Source: Sipunculus nudus (taxonomy: Eukaryota; Annelida; Sipuncula; Golfingiida; Sipunculidae). Taken from it: a stretch of DNA of 64,000 nt. This document shows, in pieces, positions 47,308-57,432 of the stretch. Made by a program: the position numbers and the translations under genes. The stretch covers positions 54,255,058 to 54,319,057 of the forward strand of contig CM049310.1 of NCBI GenBank assembly GCA_026874595.1, read 5' to 3'. The number at the start of each line of letters is the position of its first letter. Positions within the stretch are counted from its first letter, which is position 1. Below the pieces are notes generated by a model, which did no database searches, was not told where the DNA came from, and was given only the letters and a program-made list of their open reading frames with translations.

Positions 47308-48388
47308 CAGTCTAACCTCTTTTAATCACCAACTTTTGGACTGGGGAAATTTATGGCGGTAAGCGAGGGTGGCGGTTGATCGAGGGGTCCAAATGGGATG
47401 TGCAGGGTAGCTTTAATTGGGCTATGCATTCCTAAGGCTCGTCTTTAAATAGTCATATTAAAAAACAACATTTTATTCATTTATATAACTTATTCACATA
47501 GAAATAAAAAATTTACAAATAACTACAGAAAAATACAGTGTGTAAAATTTATTTACAAAGATATACATGTATAATATATCCGGTCAAAATATAAAATTCT
47601 CCTGGTGCCGTTTCATTTTCATCCGAGTGTGCCCTAAAGAATTCTGTAATGGAGCATTGTTTGCCAGCTTGTGAATGAAGAGCTATTTTTCTTTGGTCCA
47701 TTCTGTAAAATGCGTCAATATTGGACCGTTTGCTGTAGTTGGAGCTCTGGAAATAATATGAGACGGTCTTAATTGCCTGCCGGACTTCGGCGGATGTGAG
47801 TGGAAGGTTCAGAGGTTGGACAGGCTGTATCATCATAGTCTGTCACTATTTCCACAATATCTTGATCACTCAAAGGTTGTGCTGTTCCTATATTCTGATC
47901 GGCATTGACAAATTCCTGATGAGACATGCGTGCACTGTGGTCAATCCCGAGGCCATCTGTCACTCGTTGTAGAAGCAGAAGGATACTGGACTTCTGGAAT
48001 GCCGTGCCGACTGTTTCACTGGGCTGGTCACCCCAGGGTATAAATTCTGTGTGTTTCGAACAATTGCCAATGCTGGCCATGCTGACAAAACCCCAGGCAT
48101 GCTTCATCCAGTGTACTGCGTCACTAAGGCCATTTTTGTCTGTGACGATATACGCTGCTTGACCTTGCACTCTTGTTAATTGCTCCAAACTACTAATCCG
48201 GTTTGCCTCATTAAATGACACTTATCCAAACAACTCTAGGTGTGATCAAGGGAATGTGGCACATTTGGGTAAAAAAGGCTGGCAAATGAACGAGGTAAAT
48301 AAGTAGTAAAGAAATCGGGACTTTGTCATTTGTTGGTGATAGGCGAGGTTGGCGGATGCACAAGGGGCGAATGAAAGAGGTTAGACTG
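47308..48388 (-). mobile_element. Tigger/pogo-like element, internally deleted
   Basis: The inverted ends are CAGTCTAACCTCTTTTAATC (left) and CAGTCTAACCTCTTTCATTC (right, inverted), each flanked by a TA dinucleotide (47306-47307 and 48389-48390). CAGT ends and a TA target are typical of pogo/Tigger. Inside each end a related block occurs in direct orientation: GGCGGTAAGCGAGGGTGGCG near 47355 and GTGATAGGCGAGGTTGGCG near 48338. The 1081-bp element keeps only the C-terminal part of a transposase on the minus strand. Confidence 0.85.
47585..48221 (-). pseudogene. C-terminal fragment of a Tigger/pogo transposase, frameshifted
   Basis: The minus-strand frame ending at 48221 contains LSDAVHWMKHAWGFVSMASI then GNCSKHTEF, which matches the region just after the DDE domain of Tigger proteins. 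An acidic stretch (SDQDIVEIVTDYDD) follows. The frame then breaks near 47815-47830, and the family-typical tail continues in another frame: LPLTSAEVRQAIKTVSYYF and, at the end, CSITEFF. The DNA-binding domains and the catalytic core are missing, so this is a remnant, not an active transposase. Confidence 0.8.
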
Positions 48389-48390
48389 TA

Positions 48391-49271
48391 TATGTTATAT
48401 TGCAAATGTATAAGATTTATAAGCTTTAAAAAATTTATTTCATGAAAACTGTTTATTAAAGAGCCCCCCATGAGAACCTAGCACTCAAGACAAGAATATA
48501 ACTGTAACCAAGTGTTTTGCACTCACAAAAAGTGAAATGTCCATGGGGACATCATATCTACCTGCCCTAATTGTATGAAAGTTGTAAACCGGCTGCCTAA
48601 TTCCGGGTCAGAAATGTCTGCTTGGTCCTACACAGCTTGTTTTTGTTTTCCCAAGCACATACTAAACCTAGTTTGAATATGATGAAAAAGCCATTCAAAA
48701 ATGGCAAAGTTAATGGTAAATGCTGATAATCCTGTCTTACACCCAGTTCCGTTTTTAGCATACAAGTTTCATTGTCACAACAAATATGTCAGATACATGG
48801 TTTTCTGGCTGAGTTAAATAAAATAAGACACCTTTGATAGGTATGTTTAATTCTCACTACAAGTCAAGAATGATCTTTTAATTAAATGTGTATAATTATA
48901 CGTCCGCTAATCTCCACTTTCTTCCTTATTCTATAACTGACAGGTGTTCATACATTTCCATGGTTATTTTATGCACATATTACTGTCACATATCTGAAAT
49001 AATGATATTTCTGGAAATATTTGATCACAAGAGACTCCTGCACCTTTGATATAGTCCATAAAAAGCTTGCCAAACATATTTAATATTTGAATGTCACAAG
49101 TTAGCAGGACTAGTTCCTCTATATATTTAAAAAAATAAGTATATTATGCATTTGCTAAAATTTTCAAAAATTAGGTGTTAGGAGTTTTTAAGTCCCTGAC
49201 TTATGGATATAAGATTACTTTTTCTCAAACTGAAATTTTTTTCTTATTCAGGTTAGCTGGAAATTTTATGG
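48391..49271. other. Non-coding stretch
   Basis: No gene or repeat recognised. Confidence 0.35.
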
Positions 49272-49450
49272 TTGGTCCCCACCCCGGATGCTGACCCTGC
49301 AGGCTTATTGGGAAGCCTGTGCCTCACAGATGTGTGTGTCTTTCACAAACAAAGGCGACTTTAGGGGGTTCTTCTCTTTCATGATCCTGATGGGGATAGT
49401 CACACACCAAGGACCCGCAGGTGCGATAGTTACTGGGCCTTCGGGATTGA
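49272..49450 (+). repeat. SINE-like repeat, 5'-truncated copy 1
   Basis: Landmarks are GGTCCCCACCCCGGATGCTGA, GCAGGCTTATTGGGAAGCC, TTTCACAAACAAAGGCGAC, GGGGGTTCTTCT and CACCAAGGACCCGCAGGTG. The same blocks, inverted, lie at 53091-53250. The tRNA-like head is absent. Confidence 0.65.
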
Positions 49451-49544
49451 TATGAGAAGTAGCATGTGCTACCGAGGTGTACAAATGTTAAGATTAGTTA
49501 ACCTCCACCAATTAAAAAGGTGGATCAAACCTGGTGGTATAAAA

Positions 49545-49710
49545 ATGGGCTTCAGGCTTAATGGGAAGGCTGTGCCCCAGAGCCATTTTTCACTCCCAAA
49601 CGAGTGCATTTTTGTGGCGTTTCTTGCTGTTATAACCCAGCAGGTGTGGTGAATAAACACCAAGGACCAGCAGGTGTGGTGGACACCGGGCCTCAGTGAC
49701 ACCAGGATAC
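49545..49710 (+). repeat. SINE-like repeat, 5'-truncated copy 2
   Basis: Shares TTCAGGCTTAATGGGAAGGC, CACTCCCAAACGAGTGC and CACCAAGGACCAGCAGGTG with the previous copy, in tandem orientation. Confidence 0.65.
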
Positions 49711-51524
49711 AAAATAACATGGCAGGAAGTGAGTGCTACTACCCTGCTCACATAGTCCCAAACCAGAATTGAACTCAGCAGATGTATATACTTAGATTAA
49801 GAATTAGATAAGACTCCATACGCAAATGGAGAAGGATTACCCCACAAAAAGAATATTACCGGGTAAAAAGAAAAACAGGCCACGGTCATATCCTTTAACC
49901 AAGAAAAAAAGTAAAAAAAAGAACTAATTTGAAAACTGCCTTCTAGCTTGCTCTGTTATATATACGCCAGACCTGCTAATTAATTACAAGAGTCTAAATC
50001 AATTTATTTGTATATTTACATCACATTAATTACAGCTAATAAACCTGGACCTGCTGTTTAATCAGTATAAATAATTACACTTTATTGAGAACACACCCTT
50101 GCCATATGAGTAACATTTTAGTGCAGCCTGTTAACAGCCTGGGAACAAAAAAAGTATAGGACATTTGCTCAGTCATTATGAATATGAGTTACTTTAGTAT
50201 TATGGTGCAAAATGTAAATGACACCATTCCGAGTTTCCAGAGATTTTATTATATTACTCTGTTATTAAATCTGTTATATTTAATGTGTAAGAGTTATAGC
50301 TGAGGCATAGTTTAACCACCAGTCCTTGACACCTGCTGTGCCACATGTTGTTTTAGTATGCAGGTGGCTTTTCTCATTTTGCTACACCTTTAGTGAAATG
50401 TAAGGGCAGTGGATGATGCAAGCAGATGTTGAAATATGTTTGATGTAAGTACCAAGAGAGTGTTATGTGGCTTATGTGCTTAATATGGTAGTCAGTAATC
50501 CATGCAATGCTATGTGGATTATATTTGGTTAAATAAGATAAATCTAGCTGGGTAAGGATTTACTAACATATGAAGCTGTCACAAAATGCTTGAGAATTAA
50601 GAAACAATACCTTCACCCAACTTCTTTGGGCCCCAGGTGCTCAACTGGCCAAATAGTGCTGGGTGTGGTAAGTCTATGCGTCGGAAGCAGTAATGATTAC
50701 ACACCTAGCAGCACCTTGGGAACAGACTTCATGGCTTATACAAACGCACTTGAAAACGACCAAATAGACATTGAAAATGACGACGTATCACTTGAAACCA
50801 CTGATTCTGTTGCCACAACAGCTTATGAAAATAGCGTTCAGGTTGAATTGCCATGACTAATACTTCAGATATAAGATTTACTACAGGATGTGAACTGAAT
50901 AGGATGAAAAAACACACGTGATGAGTACAGCTGATTTTTATGTAACTATAGAATGCTTCTTTAAAGAGCAAATAGAATATCAGGACATTTTGAAGCTTTT
51001 TTGATTAGCCTTACAGTTACCCAGATGTCATCACTGTAATCATAGACTGAGGGACCTTTCCATGAGTGTCTTTTGGGGTGGGGGGGGGGGGGTTTCATTA
51101 TTTGCAGAGGAGGAGGAAGGGTGTATGGAATTTTTCTGTATGTTTAGTGAACTATTGATTATTATTAACTTAGGACTGATTTATAAGTACACTTGTAATT
51201 AAAGTGTGTTTTGATGATACCTGTATAAACAGGGACAGAACTGTAAATGTTCTAACACTCCTTGTGCACTTTCATGGTCCAGAAGTGTCATTTCTCCATG
51301 ATTTAGCAGATCATGGTTATATGGGTTTACTTTCATGCTTATATTTCGCCAAACTGTCGCTCCAAATCTTAAAGCTTGCCTGGTATGTGACAAATGATTG
51401 AAAGTAAGATCATTGTCAAGAAAAAGTAAATATGTTTTTCATAACTAAAGAGAAATTACAGATGCAAAGTATTAGTATTGTTACAGGTGCTCTTTTTATT
51501 ATGTGACACAGGCGTAACTCGTGT
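49711..51524. other. Mostly non-coding stretch with one candidate exon
   Basis: No clear gene except the open frame ending at 50856. A G run lies at about 51080-51092. Confidence 0.35.
50712..50856 (+). CDS. Candidate terminal exon, acidic C-terminus
   Basis: After an acceptor-like CACCTAGCAG the frame encodes an acidic Asp/Glu/Thr-rich tail (TLGTDFMAYTNALENDQIDI) ending AYENSVQVELP and a stop. The amino-acid composition looks protein-like, but no domain is recognised and no partner exon was found. It may be a chance frame. Confidence 0.25.
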
Positions 51525-51682
51525 TGTGACACCCTCGCCGGGCCGTTTGTTACATTTGCAGTTTAATCCATACTGGTTGAACTATCGTTGTCATGCTATT
51601 CTTGGGCTTTCTCGCCTGGTCGTGAGTCATGTGTGGACCCTGGAAATAAGACACACAAAGCGATGTTCTTCTAGATGATTCC

Positions 51683-52212
51683 TGTAACGCGTGTTTACTG
51701 TGTTGTGTAAGATCTTTTAGACTGTTCGAGAAGTGGAAAATTCTCGGCTTGGGGTGAAGAGTATATAAAGTGGCTGTGTTTTAGAGCCGAGAGAGCAGCA
51801 GAGAAGGTTTCTAGCAGACGCAGAAGCGTGTGTCAGTTTCTGGGACCTTATCTGACAAGTGTGGCAATTATAGATTTTCTTCAGTCTTTCTCCTCGAATT
51901 TGTGCATTTGGACTTCAGTTTACTTTCTGGATTGTAACAAGAGCTTTACACTGGACTGTCATTCTCCGAGAGTTTACATTTAAAGAACTTATCATTGTGA
52001 CGGTGTTGGTATCAGGTACTGTGCACATTGTTTATTTTTCTGTGTGATTGTATTGATTTTTTGTTATACCGCTGTTTTACTGTATAATTGTATTGATTTA
52101 GTGTATTGTAATGTTAGAGTTGTTTTAAGAATAAATTATAGTTATTTGTTAACAAAACACCACTGATTTCTTTATTCATTCCCCTAGACATTTCATGCTG
52201 CCTAGTGTTACA
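51683..52212 (+). mobile_element. Putative solo LTR
   Basis: The block begins TGTAAC and ends GTTACA, a 6-bp inverted terminus. It holds TATATAAA about 80 bp in and AATAAA (52130-52135) about 80 bp before the end, the order expected of an LTR. I see no matching 5-bp duplication (ATTCC and GAATC), no primer-binding site and no internal retroelement genes. An alternative left edge is TGTGACAC at 51525. It could instead be the promoter and 5' UTR of the SLC16 gene downstream; an AG^GTACTG donor-like site lies at about 52015. Confidence 0.4.
51762..51769 (+). promoter_or_regulatory. TATA box candidate
   Basis: TATATAAA in a GC-balanced context, about 850 bp upstream of the SLC16 start codon and within the LTR-like block. 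A transcript could start near 51790. Confidence 0.4.
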
Positions 52213-52619
52213 GAATCTGATTTTTTTTTCTCCGTTACGGAATTTGTGTTCATCATGCATACATGATCTGTTTATATTAGGTTCTGTAACAGTATGCTTA
52301 TCAATGGCTTTATGCAGCTTATGTGAAAATATATTCATTTTGTAATCCAACAATCATGTTAGCACATACTTTTCTTGGTGCAAGCTATACAAATTATGGG
52401 ACCATGCAAAGGATTAAACTGGGGGCCTTAAATTCAAGGTCCAAATTCCTAACCAGTACATTATGTCTTCCTCCATCTATATTCATGTTTTGGACCACAC
52501 CCAAATCAGCAAATTATAGTAGGATTTTCTAGTTTACATCTTCTGCAGCAGTTATATAATATGTCATCTTGGTCATGTTACTTTATCACCAACAGATACA
52601 AGGCGTACCATGAGAAGTG

Positions 52620-52824
52620 ATGGGGAGTCAGCTGAAGACCGTTGCCCCTGATGGAGGATGGGGCTGGATGTGTGTACTCGGAAGCACCCTGGTGCATTTT
52701 CTCGTTGGGGTACAGATCCGTTGCTATGGCATCTTCTACTTATGGTTCCTGGAGCATTACCAGCAGTCGGCAACGGCAACGTCCTGGGTCGGGGCTCTGA
52801 ATATGCTGATGTGGGGACTCTGTG
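52620..52824 (+). CDS. First coding exon of an SLC16 (monocarboxylate transporter-like) protein
   Basis: Encodes 68 residues. PDGGWGW (residues 10-16) is the hallmark motif at the start of TM1 in the MCT/SLC16 family of plasma-membrane carriers of lactate, pyruvate and related substrates. Hydrophobic TM1 follows (MCVLGSTLVHFLVG), then CYGIFYLWFLEHY and SATATSWVGALNMLMWGLC, matching the loop and TM2. An in-frame TGA just upstream fixes the start at the ATG at 52620. The likely donor is TGTG^GTCAGT, phase 1, close to a conserved SLC16 exon boundary. Downstream exons are not confidently found in the remaining 11 kb, so they lie beyond the window or the gene is broken. A short upstream ATG frame at 52610 overlaps the start. 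Substrate cannot be told from this exon. Confidence 0.75.
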
Positions 52825-53090
52825 GTCAGTGGAAATCACTTGAATTTTATTGGTTGTACGTGTAATCAATGTCCATGCTTGGAATAATATACTATAATTG
52901 AATATTTGTCTTGTGTTTTTTTTTCTGTTTTTTTTTTCTTTTTTTTTTGTGGAGGTAACAGCCTCCATTTTTTAAATGCTTACATAACTATGTTTATTTA
53001 TATCTGCAGAATTCCATTTCGGTTTTGGACTTTACCAGGGCAATTTCATACGCTTCCTCTCGTTTTATATCATGATGTCAACCAGGCCTG

Positions 53091-53330
53091 GTGACTGCTG
53101 CCCTTGGTACATAATCATCCCCATTGCTGGGTCAAAAACAGAGGAACCCCCTCAAGGCACTTTCGTTTGTGAATGAAACACGGCCATTGGGCATGGCTTT
53201 CCCATTAAGCCTGCAGAGCGCTCACCCTTGGTGGGGGCTGACCGTGAAAGATCTCACCACCTCGGCAGAACTTTGAACTCACAATCTCCCAGCTTTCAGT
53301 CCAGTGCTCAACCAAGAGAAGCCTGGTGGT
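53091..53330 (-). mobile_element. tRNA-derived SINE, near full length
   Basis: On the minus strand a tRNA-like head carries box A (GGTTGAGCACTGG, 53301-53313) and box B (GAGTTCAAAGTTC, about 53268-53280). The body has landmarks GCAGGCTTAATGGGAAAGCC, CATTCACAAACGAAAGTGCC and GTACCAAGGGCAGCAG. The body is shared with the truncated copies at 49272 and 49545. A Pol III-transcribed, LINE-dependent retroposon is inferred. Confidence 0.65.
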
Positions 53331-53356
53331 TGACTGTATGTTTCAATTTTTTTATT

Positions 53357-53606
53357 AGCTCAGCTGACTTTCAGTCATGCTGGGCTATAGCGATGGGTCT
53401 TTGTCCGTCGTCCTTCCGTCTGTCCGTCCGGCCGGCCGGCCGTTAGCAGGGCACAAATCGTAACCGTAGGGGCTAGGGCCATGAACCCTATGCAGTCTTA
53501 GAGGTTATAAAAAGATCTCCTTGCAAACCTGAAATTAGGTCACTGCGACCTATATTCTCGAAGTTATGGGGTGTTTTTGCACCCCCCAGAAATAACTCTT
53601 TGAGAC
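53357..53606 (+). mobile_element. Hairpin-headed repeat, subfamily 2, copy 1
   Basis: Head AGCTCAGCTGACTTTCAGTC with GTCCGTC and CCGG microsatellite, then one stretch matching the 337-bp satellite monomer (CACAAATCGTAACCG, CCTGAAATTAGGTCACTG, TATGGGG, CACCCCCCAGAAA). It passes directly into the 146-bp repeat array. Confidence 0.7.
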
Positions 53607-54240
53607 AAAATTTTCATCCCAAACCTTCCATCTTTCACATACAGCTCACCTACCAACAGGGGAAGAACCATAATTTTTTTTAGGTCAAAAGGTCAAAGGT
53701 CAAGGTCACAGGAGCCTCTTCTTTGAAAAGCCTATGGATGCATTTTAAGCCAACCCTTTCATCCCAATTCTTTGATTTTTCACATATAGCTCACCTACTA
53801 AGTTGGAGAAGAATCCTATAGATTTTGAGGTCACAAGGTCAAAAGTCAGGGTTACAACATCCACTTCTTTGAAAAGGTTGTGGACACATTTCAAGCTAGA
53901 CTTTTCATTCCAAACCTTCCAGCACTGATATCGCTTCTCTGCCAACAGGGGAAAAGACCTGTTGATTTTGAGGTCAAAGGTCAAGTTCACAGCACCCACT
54001 TCTTGCGTGGAGTCATTTTCAGGCAAACTTTTCAATCTGTACCTTCCATCTGTCATATATGGCTTACCTACCAATAAGGGAAGAAGCCTATTGATGTTGA
54101 GGTCAAAAAGTCAAAGGTCAAGGTCACAATATTTAATTGTTCTAAATGCTTGTGAGCATATTTCAAGTGTAACTGTTCAACCCAAACCTTCAGTCTTTCA
54201 CATATGCCACATCTATGCATCACTCAGTTTGACTCAAACT
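53607..54240 (+). repeat. Tandem repeat of about 146 bp with AGGTCA motifs
   Basis: About four and a half diverged units marked by CCAAACCTTCCATCTTTCAC, a CTCACCTACCAACAGGGG-like block and TTTTGAGGTCAAAGGTCAAG at 129-146 bp spacing. In the first unit four AGGTCA hexamers (53682-53708) are spaced by 2, 1 and 0 bases. Confidence 0.8.
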
Positions 54241-55870
54241 TCATATTTATAAGTCTTTTTGCTTGAATAAATAACTTATTGATTTTGGGGTCAGCTGGTC
54301 AGCAGGTTAAAGGTTGCAGGTCAAATTTATTCACCCATTGGTTGCCAAGTAATTACACCAGATTTAAGTGGTTAGTAGTTACCCATCATTTAGAAAGAAT
54401 CCAGTTGATATATGGGCAAAAGGCCAAGGTCACAGGTCAGGGATGTTCACAATTACTTATTTTATAGACCATCTCTATTTTTCTTGTATATATAAACATC
54501 CCACTCCAGCTGGTACATCTCCCTGTGTGGCTGTAATTGTGAGTGACACTGGTGACATATGACTCCCTTTTGTATCAGCCTATTAAGTGATAAGGCTCAG
54601 TGATAAGTACCTCGTTACTTCATAACAAAAACACTGTTGTCAGAATGCTTCAGCCAGGCATTAAGACTATGAGAGTATAGTATTAAGGTTTAGCTACTGA
54701 TTTATAAGATGATGGGAACATTTTGCAGTTTATTTTATGGAATCCTAGCAAAAAACTTAGTTTCCTAGATATCTGAATATTTTAATATATATCACCACAT
54801 ATAAAAGCAAGTGTTTGTTCTCATAATATGTGGATGTGTACCTTGATTTAGGATGGCTTTTTGTTTTATTTCAAGACTCTTAGTCATGCTTTCTGCATTT
54901 CTTTTCTTTCAGGTTTGGCAGTTTACCTACCCTGCTGACCCCATTGAAAAGCAGAGTGATAATAAAAAATATTGGACTTACACTTTTTACAATTGCATAT
55001 CTATAAATCTGATATGAGGGCCTGGACATGCCTTTTGAATTATTTTGGGCATTCATTACTGGATAATTTGCCCCAAGTTTGGTCTCTTATTGGAGAATGT
55101 GGGATATCAAATGTCATACTTGTCAGAAATCCATTATTTCTGCCAGTTAGCCACCTTAGAAATTCTTTCTTCAGTGCAGTTTCAGTAATTTTTCTTTAAT
55201 GTTTGGTCCGATTTAGAGAATGTTTGTTGTCTGATTTCAGACTTGTCAGAAGTCCAATATGGCCACCAGGCAACCATCTTTTAATTCCTTTTGATCATAT
55301 TATCTCAAGAACAGTTAAAGTGAATGCAGTTGGATGTATATTTATGTAATCTTGTAAAGGATTGGGTCAAATATTTCTGAATAAATATTACCATCATTTA
55401 TAAAAGTGCAGTACAGTTGGCTTGTATTGAATAAAAATTCATACAGAAGCACCTGTTTCTCAATAATTCTTGCATGTATTTCCTTGATTTTTGCTATATA
55501 TTTTGATCTTATATTTGCCTTTTGTGGTGTTCCTTTGAGACTGACAGGTTTCAAGCAAGCTGTTGGAATAGTTCCTGATAGCTTAACAATCATGCATTTT
55601 CCTCAGACCATCAATTCACTGTGTTTTAACCAGACATAGGTGATATATATTTCTGTTGTCATAGAAAATTTTCAACAAATTGGCAAATTGGTTCTTCAAA
55701 ATTTGACTGGAAGTTGTGAATCTCAGTCCATGATGTCACAGGTCATGCTTGGCAGCTGAGCGTCATGACCCATGGGTCACTTGTATTTATGAAACATGGA
55801 CTTTATCTTGAAAATTAGACCTTTGTGAATAAGAAACCTCATTAAACAGGCAAACATGGAATCATTTTTT
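54241..55870. other. Mostly non-coding stretch
   Basis: Further AGGTCA-like motifs continue to about 54440. An acceptor-like TTTCTTTCAG at 54904-54913 precedes a short hydrophobic frame (see findings). No other gene seen. Confidence 0.35.
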
Positions 55871-56134
55871 TGCAACCTCCTTAGCACCTCATGTACATAA
55901 TATTTTCTGGTGCCACTCAAGTCAAAATATAAAAGATTGAAATTTTATATTATTATGTTAATTATATGCCACCCAAAAATTTAGGATTGATGTTAAGAAA
56001 AATGCAACCTCCTAAGCACCTCATGTACATAATATTTTCTGGTGCCACTCAAGTCATAATATAAAAGATTGAAATTTTATATTATTATGGTAATTATATG
56101 CCACCCAAAAATTTAGGATTGATGTTAAGGAAAA
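55871..56134. repeat. Two-copy tandem repeat, period 132 bp
   Basis: TGCAACCTCCTTAGCACCTC begins the first copy and TGCAACCTCCTAAGCACCTC the second (56003). The copies are nearly identical throughout. Confidence 0.93.
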
Positions 56135-56343
56135 TGTCAGATTATATATATTATCTGCCAATAATGAACAAGAATTGCCACTCATTTGATGTTACCTTGG
56201 ATCATCTTCAAATTGTCGTGATTTTTTTTGTAAAATTGAATAATTAATATGATGATGGATATAATCTGAAGGTTACTTAATGGTAACATCGCAAATATTG
56301 GAACCCTCATAAATATAAAGCCAGCCATAGTAAATTAAAGTCA

Positions 56344-57432
56344 TATTAACAACTGTCAACAGAATCATGTTTACAACTGGCAACAAAATCATGTTAACAA
56401 ATGTCAACAAAATCATGTTTACAACTGACAACAAAATCATGTTAACAACTGTCAACAGAAGCATGTTTACAAATGTCAATAAAATCATGTTTTCAACTGT
56501 CAATGAAATCATGTTTACAGATGTCAACAAAATCATGTTTACAAATGTCAACAAAATCATTTTACAACCGTCAATAAAATCATGTTTACAGCTGTCAACA
56601 AAATCATGTTTACAACTGTCAACAAAATCATGTTTACAACTGTCAACAAAATCATGTTTACAACTGTCAACAAAACCATGTTTACAACTGTCAACAAAAT
56701 CATGTTTACAACTGTCACGAGAATCATGTTTACAACTGTCAGCAAAATCATGTTCACAACTGTCAACAAAATCATGTTTACAACTGTCTATAAAATCATG
56801 TTTACAATTTTAACAAAATCATGTTAACAACTGTCAACAAAATCATGTTAACAACTTTCATTAGAATCATGTTCACAACTGTCAACAAAATCATGTTAAC
56901 AACTGTCAACAAAATCCTGTTTATAAATGTCAACAAAATCATGTTAACAAATGTCAATAAAATCATGTTTGTAAATGTAAAAAAAATCATGTTTACAACT
57001 CTCAATAAAATCATGTTTATAAATGTCAACTAAATCATTTTTACAAATGTCAACAAAATCATGATTACAGATGTAAAAAAAATCATGTTTACAACTGGCA
57101 ATAAAATCATGTTTACAACTGTCAACAAAATCAGGTTTACAATTTTCAACAAAATCATGTTAACAACTGTCAACAAACTCATGTTAACAACTGTCAACAA
57201 AATCATATTAACAACTGTCAACAAAATCATGTTTACAACTGGCAACAAAATCATGTTTACAATTTTTAACAAAATCACTTTAACAGCTGTCAATAAAATC
57301 ATGTTAACAACTGTCAACAGAATCATGATTACAACCGGCAATAAAATCATGTTTACAACTGTCAACAAAATCATGTTTACAACTCTCAACTAAATCATGT
57401 TTACAACTATCAACAAAATCATGTTTACAACT
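56344..57432. repeat. 24-bp minisatellite, about 45 units
   Basis: The unit is near ATCATGTTTACAACTGTCAA plus CAAA. Because 24 is divisible by three, both strands show long octapeptide frames (MFTTVNKI on plus, MILLTVVN on minus) broken only by rare 1-bp indels. No initiation context, splice site or domain supports coding. Most units carry TGTTTAC or GTTAAC. Confidence 0.95.

Noticed and set aside
56273-57393. Long MFTTVNKI / MILLTVVN frames on both strands
   Set aside because: They are the direct result of a 24-bp tandem repeat read in frame; there is no independent sign of coding.
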